Assembly (NCBI GenBank): GCA_024278215.1
Contig: JAJRTR010000042.1
Span: 1 to 7,137 of the forward strand
Direction of reading: 5' to 3'
DNA from: a bacterium
GTDB lineage: Bacteria; UBP15; UBA6099; JAJRTR01
Length of the DNA: 7,137 nt
The notes under the pieces are model-generated. The model searched no databases. It worked only from the letters and a program-made list of their open reading frames with translations, and was not told the DNA's origin. Below are positions 1-6,610 of this stretch, piece after piece. The translations under genes were made by a program, and so were the position numbers. Position 1 is the first letter of the stretch, and the number at the start of each line of letters is the position of its first letter.

Positions 1-83
1 CGGAGGTGTAAAATCCTCGCAGGCGTACTTGTAGAGTACGTCGAGGACGATTTTGTGCCGACAACGCAGCTATGGACAATAGC
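1..83. repeat. 83-bp flanking repeat, left copy (direct repeat of 7055-7137)
   Basis: This unit matches 7055-7137 in the same orientation with about 8 substitutions and no gaps, aligned by hand. It holds a nested stem-loop. Outer arms aaaat (10-14) and atttt (50-54) enclose cctcg (15-19) pairing with cgagg (42-46), and cgtact (24-29) pairing with agtacg (35-40) around a tgtag loop. A small second dyad, gctat (69-73) and atagc (79-83), follows. No long reading frame is confined to it. It looks like a dispersed non-coding palindromic repeat of REP or MITE type. The copy may continue left of the window. Confidence 0.85.
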
Positions 84-104
84 AGCCGACCGCAGCCGAA
101 TCAG

Positions 105-123
105 AATTTTGCAATTGGCTCTA
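105..123. repeat. 19-bp box, inverted copy at 6995-7013
   Basis: The sequence aattttgcaattggctcta recurs as its reverse complement at 6995-7013 with one mismatch. It lies between the 83-bp unit and the longer element of the left cluster, so the inverted pair brackets the five genes inside the larger repeats. It is probably a module of the same repeat family. No function is visible. Confidence 0.7.
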
Positions 124-272
124 CTGCGTTGCGGTGGCGATTCGGGATCGGTTACATACCTGTATTTTGCGCAAGAGGCCGGCTGGCCGGCTGCTTCCTC
201 ACCACTCACTTTCCGCGCCTTGTATTACAGGCATTCTCCCGAATTTTGGCCCGCATTTGTGAAATATGCGGG
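121..272 (+). repeat. ~150-bp repeat element, left copy (inverted at 6655-6801)
   Basis: Positions 121-268 match the reverse complement of 6655-6801 at roughly 90 per cent, with one single-base gap, by hand alignment. The centre (171-191) is identical in both copies and carries a GC-rich palindrome, gccgg (178-182) pairing with ccggc (187-191). The right-hand 57 bp (216-272) recur a third time at 992-1048, in the inverted orientation. Two forward frames are open through the element, but differences between copies change many residues in both frames, which argues against coding. No transposase lies nearby. A non-autonomous mobile or palindromic repeat is the best reading. Confidence 0.85.
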
Positions 273-273
273 C
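249..273. other. Perfect 8-bp hairpin at the end of the left element
   Basis: Arms gcccgcat (249-256) and atgcgggc (266-273) pair perfectly around a 9-nt AT-rich loop. The hairpin lies 17 bp beyond the stop of the minus-strand regulator gene, so it could stall or end that transcript. No T-run follows on the minus strand, so it is not a canonical intrinsic terminator. A 7-bp version of the same hairpin occurs at 992-1014, showing that it belongs to the repeat. Confidence 0.6.
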
Positions 274-289
274 TATCTTCTGCTGACGG

Positions 290-757
290 TCAGCATGAGA
301 AATGGTTGTCCTGCAGATGTTCGGGCGGCTGCTGTGCCTTGTAATATGACAGCGTTTCCTTCAGCTTGCGCCTCACTTTTATCGAACTGTTTTCCTCAGC
401 CGCCATCGCCAGGCCGCGCAGAATCTCTTTAAGGGCTTTTTTCCGCCTGTCGGATAGTACTCGAAACTCTTCTATCAATGCCTGCTCTTCTTCGTTTGTA
501 TCGAATGGAACCCTCTCCGGCGTTATTTTCTTTTCGATCGCATATTCGGTCAGTTCCATGATATCTATGTTATATGTTTTTGAAAAAGCATAGGCTGCCT
601 TGAGAGACAGCCCCCGCTCATTTCTTTCTATTCTTGATATTGTCGTTTTGTCCAGTATCCCCTCAGACATATTCACTATTTGCTTTATTGTAAGTCCGGA
701 CTGTTTTCTCATTTCTTTTAAATATTTTCCCAGAGACAAATCGTGTTCCTCCTCCAT
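290..757 (-). CDS. XRE-family helix-turn-helix transcriptional regulator
   Basis: The product has 155 residues and is a probable cytoplasmic DNA-binding regulator. Residues 9-68 form a lambda Cro/C1-type HTH: a first helix near 9-18, a second near 23-31, and a recognition helix around KTTISRIER (37-45), followed by the usual SLKAAYAFSKTYNI segment. The rest (about 85-155) is charged and helical, with a stretch like the C-terminal helices of many XRE proteins (EEEQALIEEFRVLSDRRKKA, 89-108). It has no membrane segment and no peptidase or toxin domain. The ATG at 755-757 is preceded by an AAGGA Shine-Dalgarno (764-768) with a 6-nt spacer. A perfect 20-bp dyad at 805-824 suggests autoregulation. 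The gene is visibly AT-richer than the other four and sits alone between inverted repeat copies (216-272 and 992-1048), hinting at separate acquisition. Its targets are unknown. Confidence 0.9.
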   Translation of the reverse strand: MEEEHDLSLGKYLKEMRKQSGLTIKQIVNMSEGILDKTTISRIERNERGLSLKAAYAFSKTYNIDIMELTEYAIEKKITPERVPFDTNEEEQALIEEFRVLSDRRKKALKEILRGLAMAAEENSSIKVRRKLKETLSYYKAQQPPEHLQDNHFSC

Positions 758-804
758 TTTTCTTCCTTCTGCAATTTCGATTTACTCTGATTCTACATGT
801 CGTC

Positions 805-824
805 ACTTAACAATGCTGTTAAGT
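805..824. promoter_or_regulatory. Perfect dyad, candidate operator of the XRE regulator
   Basis: Arms acttaaca (805-812) and tgttaagt (817-824) are exact inverted repeats separated by atgc. The dyad lies about 48 bp upstream of the regulator's ATG, where an HTH dimer could repress its own promoter. XRE proteins commonly bind such two-fold sites. Binding by this protein is inference. I could not find a convincing -35/-10 pair around it. Confidence 0.55.
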
Positions 825-972
825 ACTCTGAGAAATATATAAAACAACATGAAGTCTGCCTATTCACCTGTTCTGTTTCAGCATTATGCGTATAATGGAT
901 TAATGATCGTTTTTAATAAATTACAATAATAGAACAAATGCGGAAACTTGCAAGCAACCTGCAAATCAATTA

Positions 973-1070
973 TTTGCGGGCAAGCAATTGTCCCGCATAT
1001 TTCACAGATGCGGGTTCAAAAACGGAAGAACGCCTGTAATACAAGGCGTTGCTTGCGATAATCCCGCAAA
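973..1070. other. Nested palindrome able to fold as a multi-branched structure
   Basis: Outer arms tttgcggg (973-980) and caagcaa (981-987) pair with cccgcaaa (1063-1070) and ttgcttg (1049-1055), leaving a 7-nt bulge (1056-1062) on the right side. Inside are two hairpins: cccgcat (992-998) with atgcggg (1008-1014), and cgcct (1031-1035) with aggcg (1044-1048). The result resembles a three-way junction around the 57-bp repeat fragment. It lies just upstream of the membrane-protein start at 1090 and could act in RNA or single-stranded DNA, but no function is shown. Confidence 0.6.
992..1048 (-). repeat. 57-bp partial third copy of the flanking element
   Basis: This matches the reverse complement of 216-272 without gaps at about 84 per cent by eye, and it is in the same orientation as the right copy at 6655-6801. 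Only the hairpin end of the element is present; the rest is missing. Together with 216-272 it forms an inverted pair around the XRE gene. Confidence 0.75.
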
Positions 1071-1089
1071 AAAGATTAGAATTGACCCT

Positions 1090-1656
1090 ATGACAGACGT
1101 GGACAACGGATCAAGCGTATTCAAAGTCAGCTTGTGGAGGCGGCTCGCCTATCCGGGCGTGGCGATAGCCTGCGCGGGGTTTGCCGTGTATCAGCACGGA
1201 ATGGAAGCAAGCGGTGAGTTCCCCGATCTCTTTTATGTTGTCGCTGCCGGCGCAGTGTTGCTGTTCCTATATATCAACAGCATCCACCTTGTAATCACGC
1301 CGACGGAACTTGCTTTACGCTGGCCGCTTGTCGAGGCGAAGGTCATCAAGTGGGACGACATCGCGCAGATACGTCGTTCGTCAGCGTCGCCCGGACGCAG
1401 TTTCTATATCGATCTTATCGCGACTCCCGATCATTCAGTGCAGTTCAATCCTTTCATGTTCGACCGCCCGTGGGAGATAATCGAAAAGCTCAACAAGCAC
1501 CTGGATTCCGACCTGTTCAAGGAAGACCGGTTGCCGGAAATGCATGGTGAAGTTATTGCCGCCGAGGAGAACGACGCTGTCCTGAGTCCCAACTGGGTCC
1601 TCTGGGCTATGGGCCTCATTGTAGCACTTCTCTTTGTGATGCTGCTGCTTCGTTAG
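1090..1656 (+). CDS. Small membrane protein with bacterial PH-like domain
   Basis: The product has 188 residues. Hydrophobic segments lie at about 20-36, 46-66 and 168-187, suggesting two N-terminal membrane helices and a C-terminal anchor. Between them, residues 66-138 (from IHLVITPTELALRW through VIKWDDIAQIRR to a helix WEIIEKLNKHL) follow the pattern of bacterial PH-like domains of YcxB/DUF304-type proteins: beta strands, a KWDDIxxI turn and a closing helix. Such proteins are membrane-associated and mostly of unknown role. I chose ATG 1090 because the only longer start, TTG 988, would place the repeat fragment inside the protein. No clear Shine-Dalgarno precedes either start, so the start is uncertain. 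The stop overlaps the converging phosphatase gene by 4 bp. Confidence 0.75.
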   Translation: MTDVDNGSSVFKVSLWRRLAYPGVAIACAGFAVYQHGMEASGEFPDLFYVVAAGAVLLFLYINSIHLVITPTELALRWPLVEAKVIKWDDIAQIRRSSASPGRSFYIDLIATPDHSVQFNPFMFDRPWEIIEKLNKHLDSDLFKEDRLPEMHGEVIAAEENDAVLSPNWVLWAMGLIVALLFVMLLLR

Positions 1657-2762
1657 TCCGCTGTGAAGCCGACTTCGTCGATGATCTTGCCGTTCTCGTC
1701 GAAGGCTCTGGCGTTCATGTGCTTGCCGTCGACATCGAAGATCAGGAAGTTGTAGGATTTCTTCTTGACGACGGATTCGGGCAGGGTGCGCACCTGGTCG
1801 TAGAGGCCCGCGCCGCCGCCGCCTGTGACGATGTATTGTATCCCGTTTTCATCCACGCTTCTTTCATAGAAATGGTCGTGGCCGTTGATGACGGCGTCGA
1901 CGCCGTATTTCTTGAAGATCGGCACGTATATTTGACGGTAATGCAGGTTGGGGGCGCGTTTGCTCGAGCTGTAGAGCGGGTGGTGGAAAAAAACGATGTG
2001 GAAGTCGTAATTCTGTGTTTTTTTCAGGACGTTCTTTACCCACTGTTTCTGTTTGGTAAGCGTCATATAGGGTGCGTTGGAGTCGAGCGCGATAAACATT
2101 ACATTGCTGTATGCGAAGGCGTAGTATCTCTCTCCGGCCGGGCCGTGCGGGAGCGAGAAGTATTTAAAGTACAGCGGCGAGTCCTGTTCGTGGTTGCCGA
2201 GCGTGGGGTAGTAGGGGATTCGCCTGACGAGTTGTTTCACAACCGGCCAGAATACATCCCAGTCACTCTGTTTCGTTCCCTTGGCGACCAGGTCGCCTGT
2301 ATTGAGTACGAGTTTCGGGTCGTATTTCAACATTTGTTTGATGATTTTTTTGTGCATTATGTGGTTCGAGCGGCAGTCGCCGTAGGCGGCGAACCTGAAG
2401 GGGACAAACTTTCCGGGCGCTGTCTCGAAAGAGCCGCGTTCCATGCTGCCGGTGTTGTCTTCCACCTTGTACCTGTACGTTGTGCCGGGGCTGAGTATCG
2501 TTAGCCGGACTTCTTTGAACTTGCCGGGCGTGTCGACCGCGACGACGCGTTTGTCTGCTGCCGAGCCGTCTTCACGCACTTCCGCGAAGGTGACACTGCC
2601 TGTTGTTGGGCTGTCGGACTCCCAGCAGATAGTGATCTCGTCTTTGCGCACGTTCTGTATATACGGCCCTTTGACGATTTTCGCCCGGGCTGTTGCGGCA
2701 CCGGCGAAAACAATGATCATCACTGCGACTGCGAGTTGGATAAATATTCTGTTGTTCTTCAT
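1653..2762 (-). CDS. Secreted metallophosphoesterase, purple acid phosphatase-like
   Basis: The product has 369 residues. Residues 1-26 look like a Sec signal peptide: basic start, hydrophobic core, then small residues ending in ATARA. Residues 28-115 resemble the fibronectin-III-like N-terminal domain of purple acid phosphatases (KGPYIQN, ITICWESD, LSPGTTYRYKV). Residues 122-315 are the calcineurin-type catalytic domain with dinuclear-metal motifs GDC (128-130), GDL (156-158), GNHE (189-192), FFHH (258-261) and NGHDH (293-297). It is expected to hydrolyse phosphate esters outside the cytoplasm. The tyrosine of the canonical GDxxY motif is absent (GDLVA), so the iron-tyrosinate of true purple enzymes should be missing. 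ATG 2762 has GGAAGG (2768-2773) five bases upstream; the frame is open further upstream, but this start also gives the signal peptide. The substrate is unknown; phosphodiesterase activity is possible. Confidence 0.88.
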   Translation of the reverse strand: MKNNRIFIQLAVAVMIIVFAGAATARAKIVKGPYIQNVRKDEITICWESDSPTTGSVTFAEVREDGSAADKRVVAVDTPGKFKEVRLTILSPGTTYRYKVEDNTGSMERGSFETAPGKFVPFRFAAYGDCRSNHIMHKKIIKQMLKYDPKLVLNTGDLVAKGTKQSDWDVFWPVVKQLVRRIPYYPTLGNHEQDSPLYFKYFSLPHGPAGERYYAFAYSNVMFIALDSNAPYMTLTKQKQWVKNVLKKTQNYDFHIVFFHHPLYSSSKRAPNLHYRQIYVPIFKKYGVDAVINGHDHFYERSVDENGIQYIVTGGGGAGLYDQVRTLPESVVKKKSYNFLIFDVDGKHMNARAFDENGKIIDEVGFTAD

Positions 2763-3004
2763 TTTGACCTTCCATTTATAAAATATACTTGTGTATTTTA
2801 AGATTTCTAACCATTCGTGTCCAAAATAAAAACATAAAATGTCAAGCCGGTTTCTGAAATAGATTGTATATGTAATATGGAAGAATTGCAGCAATGAAGA
2901 GAAATGCACACGCTTCAGATGCTGCGAACGGAAAGGAGCGGAGACCCCGGCGTTCGTGCTTGACGGGCCATGAGGTAGTTCGCGGGTTACGGGATACAAC
3001 AAAT
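2763..3004. other. 242-bp spacer between phosphatase and transporter genes
   Basis: The phosphatase-proximal half (about 2775-2880) is strongly AT-rich and probably carries that gene's minus-strand promoter. A perfect TTGACA reads on the minus strand at 2840-2845, but no matching -10 lies 16-18 bp downstream. A 7-bp dyad, taaaata (2779-2785) with tatttta (2794-2800), sits just before the Shine-Dalgarno. The transporter-proximal part is GC-richer and shows no hairpin plus T-run terminator. Confidence 0.45.
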
Positions 3005-4207
3005 TCAATGTACTTTGTCGAGGTCGATGCCTTTTGTTTCCGGAAGGAATTTCAGGACGATAAAAGCGGCGATAAAAGGCCCGATTGCAAGAACACAGAC
3101 AGCGTTGCCGAGGCTGCCTGTAATGCCGACGATGGAGCCTACTATCGCGGGCGCGATGGCCTGCGCGGGCCGTCCCATGAGGTAGTTGCACCATGCCGAA
3201 GCGTCCGAACGCATCTCGGTGGGAAACAGTTCAGCGTTGTATGTGCTGTTGATGGGAAGTATCGCGAAAAGAAAAAACATGACGGCGACAAGAGACGGGA
3301 TCATGTATGGCGGATGCGCCGTGTATGCCCACAGAAGCGTTATCGCGCTGCCGAGAAAGAATACAAAACCTGTCACGCGGCGTCCGAGTCTGTCCATCAT
3401 GATGCCGCTGACAAGATAGCCCATCATGCCCAGCAGCAGCGCGGGTGCCATTTTCGGACCGATCGCCTGCGTGCTGAACCCGCGTTCCTGTGCCGCGAAA
3501 TATGGCCATTCGTAGACGACGCCCGCATACGCGAGATAACCCAGAAACCAGAGCGAACCGACGAGGACGACGTTTTTCCAGTAGGGTGTAGTCCATATAT
3601 GAAACAGTGATTTCCTGACTTTCAGCACCGAGCCGCGGATGTTCTCGAAGTGCCTTGTTTCCTTTATAAAAAAGTACATCACCGGCACGAGCAGGAGGGG
3701 CGCACCGCCAAGCCAGTACATGCCGCGCCAGCCCAGAGAGGAGTCAAGGACAAACCTGCTCGCCACGGCCGCGCCCACGCCGCCCAGCGCGCCGGTCACC
3801 TCGAGTATCGCCACACATGTGCCGCGTATATGCGATGGAAACTCTTCTGTCACCATTACTATAGCGATCCCGAATTCAGTCGCGAGGAATATCTTCGCGA
3901 TAAACTGGAAAAAAACATAATAGTAGATTCCCGGCGCTATTGCGGTCGCTATGGCAAGCGCCGAATAGCCAGCGACACCTATCAGCAGTATGGGTTTGCG
4001 CCCGATTCTGTCGCCGAAACGCACCACGAAAAAACCTAGTATCGCGCCGATGTTTATCAGGGCCACGGTGAATTGCACAGCCTGCTCGCCCACATTAAAT
4101 GTTTCTTTCAGGTCGCTCAGGATGAGGCTGACGACAAAGAAGTCGTAACCTTCGCAGAATGTCGCAATGCAGAAAAGTATCATGACGCCGTATAGATATG
4201 GCGTCAT
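3005..4207 (-). CDS. Major facilitator superfamily transporter (sugar porter/metabolite:H+ symporter type)
   Basis: The product has 400 residues with about 12 hydrophobic segments, the usual MFS size. Hallmarks in order are GYDFF in helix 1 (acidic residue at 22), motif A GDRIGRK in loop 2-3 (65-71), EEFPSHIRGT after helix 4 (121-130), a second motif A DRLGRR in loop 8-9 (272-277), NAELFPTEMR after helix 10 (324-333), and PETKGID at the C-terminus (389-395). This set is typical of the Sugar_tr-like branch, including aromatic-acid and other metabolite:proton symporters. It should import a small organic solute across the inner membrane; the substrate cannot be read from sequence. ATG 4207 has AGAAGGA just upstream, whereas the longer start at 4252 (15 extra polar residues) has no Shine-Dalgarno. 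Neighbouring genes give no substrate clue. Confidence 0.88.
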   Translation of the reverse strand: MTPYLYGVMILFCIATFCEGYDFFVVSLILSDLKETFNVGEQAVQFTVALINIGAILGFFVVRFGDRIGRKPILLIGVAGYSALAIATAIAPGIYYYVFFQFIAKIFLATEFGIAIVMVTEEFPSHIRGTCVAILEVTGALGGVGAAVASRFVLDSSLGWRGMYWLGGAPLLLVPVMYFFIKETRHFENIRGSVLKVRKSLFHIWTTPYWKNVVLVGSLWFLGYLAYAGVVYEWPYFAAQERGFSTQAIGPKMAPALLLGMMGYLVSGIMMDRLGRRVTGFVFFLGSAITLLWAYTAHPPYMIPSLVAVMFFLFAILPINSTYNAELFPTEMRSDASAWCNYLMGRPAQAIAPAIVGSIVGITGSLGNAVCVLAIGPFIAAFIVLKFLPETKGIDLDKVH

Positions 4208-4211
4208 TCTT

Positions 4212-4218
4212 TCCTTCT
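4212..4218 (-). promoter_or_regulatory. Shine-Dalgarno that decides the transporter start
   Basis: On the minus strand AGAAGGA ends 4 nt before ATG 4207. The upstream in-frame ATG at 4252 is preceded only by an A/T-rich run with no purine box. This favours the 400-residue product over the 415-residue one. Confidence 0.65.
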
Positions 4219-4296
4219 CTAATGAACCTGAAGATGTGTTCGAATTGTGCATCGTTGTTTTGTTGTTAAAATTCTCTTTTTGATTTCAGATGTTGG

Positions 4297-4326
4297 ATTG
4301 TAACACAAATCCGCAGATTGTATCCA
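4297..4326 (-). promoter_or_regulatory. Possible sigma70 promoter for the transporter gene
   Basis: On the minus strand TGGATA (4321-4326) and TACAAT (4297-4302) are separated by 18 bp. Each box is a partial consensus match. The position, inside the 178-bp gap after the protease gene, suits a separate transporter transcript with a leader of roughly 80 nt. This is a weak call by eye only. Confidence 0.28.
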
Positions 4327-4385
4327 GTGATAGCGGTTCAGATGTTCTATCGTTGCGGGCCGGAGTCCGGTAAGGACAATAAATA

Positions 4386-6581
4386 TCAGAATGCGCCGGC
4401 CATGAAGACGGAAAGAAGCAGTCCGGCGGCGATCATAACAAACGCGAGTATCTTTTTCAGCGTATAAACATAACAATTATGCGTTTGACCGCCTGTTTGA
4501 ATGTTCAGGACCTCGATGTAGGGTACGGGCGCGCGGCGGTACCAGCCGGTGATTGTCGCTTTCCGGCCTATAAAACGGTCGGTGCGGAACAGCCCGTAGA
4601 ACAACTCGATTACTCTGAGCGGCTGTCGGTAATCCACAAACATATAACCGGTGTTGTCGCGCAGAACGACATCTTCGGAATAGATCAGGCCCGGAATGCC
4701 GCGCCCTATGATTTCGCCTGTCAGCGTCACGGGTACAGGCCGGTAATTGCTGACTTTTATCTTTCGCAGGAGCGCCCCGACCGTCACCGGCAGGAATTCC
4801 TGCGCCCGGTACGCGATCATAACATTTATGAGGTAGCCCGCCCCGAGGCCGAGCAGAGCCGGGCCGGGGATTGCGGACGGCCCTGCTGCATAACCGAATA
4901 AGGCACCGGCAACCGCACCGAGCAGCGGCGCAAACATCACAAGCAGATCGACAAAAAACTCGTCCCAGTAGCTTTCCGGTCTCTCGAGATTTAACTTCAG
5001 CACAGGTTCCTGTCGATAGGCCTCCGCCTGTCTGCCCAGCGCCTGTATGCGTTTGGCGGGCAGCGGATGGGTCGAGTTCAGTTCGTAGTAGAGCGCCCAG
5101 GGGTTCCACAGGTCCCACTGCATCGCGTCCACGGCATTGTCCAGGTCCAGAGTGCTGCCCCGCAGGCTGGATGTCATAAGTCCCTGTGCCGCTGTCGGGT
5201 CGAAAACGCCGAAAGCACGCATCGAGTTTATCGCCGGGTTGCGTTCGCCGGGCTTCCCGCCTTTGTTGCCGGTTCTGTCGGGTTCCCTGCCCGCTAGGCC
5301 ATAAGCGACTTTCACCAGCGCGGTGGCCAGTGTATTGGGGGAGCCGGTGGCTTCGCCCCCGAAGCGGTCTGCGTAATATTCACGCACCCTCGACAGGTAC
5401 AGCACGACATACTGGCTGACGACGTAAAGCACGTACGAGGCAATCCCCACCAGCATTATCTGGCCCTTGCCTTTGCCGCCGCCGCCGCGCCCGCGTGTGC
5501 CTGTCATGATAACGCGGTATATGTAATAAAAAATCACAGGTACCATACCGGCGAGTGTCATAAAGAGAATGTCCCAGTGTTTCGCGTGTCCGAGTTCATG
5601 CGCGACGACTGCCTCGACCTCGTCCTCGTTCAGGATATCGAGCAGTCCCTGTGTGATAACGACGCGGGCGTTGCCGGGAGTGTGGCCATAAGTGAACGCG
5701 TTCGGTGTGCCGTCACGGATGATGCCCATGCGGGGGAACGGCATGTCGTTGCCGTTGCATGTGATCTCGATGAAACGCCGCAGGTGCGCGGGCAGCCGGT
5801 CCGGTGTGACCCAGGTCAGCGACTGAAGCAGGCGCAGCGTCAGGTCCATAATAAAAGGCGACAGCAGGTATTGCAGTAAGATCACGGCGATAGCGAGCAC
5901 AAAGGCGAGATGGATGTTTGCGCCGAGAAGTGTGGTCGCTATCACGAAAATGGCGAACACCATTGCATACAGCAGCGCGAGTACAGTCATCGAACTCATG
6001 GTGAGATTGGGCAGCGCGGAGAGCGAGCCGCGCGCGGCTATTGCCGTCGCCGCGGCAACCGGCGTCGAGGACGGCATCATTTCGTGCAATTGTGCACCTA
6101 TTGGTTTCCGACCCGATTTCCGACCGCCGGGAGTTTTCTGCTGCGATTGTTGCGGCACCGTCGCCGCCGGCTGCCTCTGCCGCACAGCCTGCCTCATCCG
6201 GCTGCCCGCCCGCGCCTGATCTTCGAGTATGTCGCGGTATGGGTCGAGGTTGGAGCCCAGAGCCCTGTTAAGCCGGTCGAGTTCGTCGCGGTCGAACCAT
6301 ATTCCGCCGCATTCCGGGCACATGTCGAGTATCGGACCATTGTCTACAAGCCGCCCGTTGTCCATTTCCGCCTGTCCGCATCTCGGGCAGGGCGGGCTCG
6401 TCGCCACTTTGCCCGTAAGTCCCTTCTTCAACATCTCGCTTATCCGCCTGGTGCCATCCACGAAAAAGAATATCTCGCCTCCGTCCAGCCACACACCATG
6501 GCCGTTCGGGCAAATATCCACGACAACACCCTTGCGGGTCAACACTTCTGCCAGTTCGGCACTGCATCTCGGACAATTCAT
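4386..6581 (-). CDS. Membrane M48 (HtpX-like) zinc metalloprotease with two N-terminal zinc ribbons
   Basis: The product has 731 residues, far longer than classical HtpX (about 290). Residues 1-36 and 63-102 are two zf-TFIIB-type ribbons: CPRC (3-6) with CPNGHGVWLDGGE (24-36), and CPRC (65-68) with CPECGGIWFDRDEL (88-101). In the first, His28 replaces the fourth cysteine. A Gln/Arg/Pro-rich linker follows, then two membrane helices (about 198-240). The M48 core has PNAFTYG (293-299), the HELGH zinc site (328-332), the third ligand Glu401 in REYYAD, and STHPLPAKRI (503-512). More hydrophobic segments lie near 342-358, 376-396, 543-590 and 708-727. Residues 605-695 are beta-rich (GEIIGRGIPG, GWYRRAPVPYIEV). 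It probably degrades damaged membrane proteins at the inner membrane. ATG 6581 has a GGAG Shine-Dalgarno (6588-6591). All catalytic residues are present. Confidence 0.9.
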   Translation of the reverse strand: MNCPRCSAELAEVLTRKGVVVDICPNGHGVWLDGGEIFFFVDGTRRISEMLKKGLTGKVATSPPCPRCGQAEMDNGRLVDNGPILDMCPECGGIWFDRDELDRLNRALGSNLDPYRDILEDQARAGSRMRQAVRQRQPAATVPQQSQQKTPGGRKSGRKPIGAQLHEMMPSSTPVAAATAIAARGSLSALPNLTMSSMTVLALLYAMVFAIFVIATTLLGANIHLAFVLAIAVILLQYLLSPFIMDLTLRLLQSLTWVTPDRLPAHLRRFIEITCNGNDMPFPRMGIIRDGTPNAFTYGHTPGNARVVITQGLLDILNEDEVEAVVAHELGHAKHWDILFMTLAGMVPVIFYYIYRVIMTGTRGRGGGGKGKGQIMLVGIASYVLYVVSQYVVLYLSRVREYYADRFGGEATGSPNTLATALVKVAYGLAGREPDRTGNKGGKPGERNPAINSMRAFGVFDPTAAQGLMTSSLRGSTLDLDNAVDAMQWDLWNPWALYYELNSTHPLPAKRIQALGRQAEAYRQEPVLKLNLERPESYWDEFFVDLLVMFAPLLGAVAGALFGYAAGPSAIPGPALLGLGAGYLINVMIAYRAQEFLPVTVGALLRKIKVSNYRPVPVTLTGEIIGRGIPGLIYSEDVVLRDNTGYMFVDYRQPLRVIELFYGLFRTDRFIGRKATITGWYRRAPVPYIEVLNIQTGGQTHNCYVYTLKKILAFVMIAAGLLLSVFMAGAF

Positions 6582-6610
6582 GGTTCACTCCAGTCGTAAA
6601 TAGATCACAC

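Larger units (their letters stand above)
758..1089. other. 332-bp AT-rich divergent spacer
   Basis: This gap separates two divergent genes. From left to right it holds the regulator's Shine-Dalgarno (764-768), the candidate operator (805-824), a short dyad cattat/ataatg (882-887 and 892-897) that contains TATAAT at 891-896, an AT-rich stretch to about 945, and the palindromic repeat fragment (973-1070). The TATAAT could be a forward -10 for the gene at 1090, but no good -35 lies 16-18 bp before it. No ORF of credible coding character is present. Confidence 0.6.

Noticed and set aside
55-432. Forward reading frames at 55-432 and 72-344
   Set aside because: They run through the repeat element and into the antisense of the XRE gene, have no ribosome binding site, and show no coding-type conservation between repeat copies.
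988-1089. Longer membrane protein starting at TTG 988
   Set aside because: The added 34 residues are encoded by the repeat fragment and its palindrome, so they are unlikely to be part of the protein.
1806-1821. GCC-rich tracts near 1806-1821 and 5471-5495
   Set aside because: They encode glycine runs in the phosphatase and protease and look like ordinary low-complexity coding sequence.
2968-3187. 13-bp direct repeat ccatgaggtagtt at 2968-2980 and 3175-3187
   Set aside because: It is a single short match with no flanking similarity; the second copy is simply coding sequence of the transporter. Chance or a tiny duplication is enough to explain it.
2763-3194. N-terminal extension of the phosphatase to a start at 3194
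   Set aside because: It would overlap the transporter's 3' end and bury the signal peptide; the start at 2762 has a good ribosome binding site.
4471-5118. Long overlapping frames inside the protease gene, such as 4477-5118 minus and 5910-6599 plus
   Set aside because: They are shadows of the GC-rich protease gene, with no recognisable domains; the protease frame carries all the motifs.
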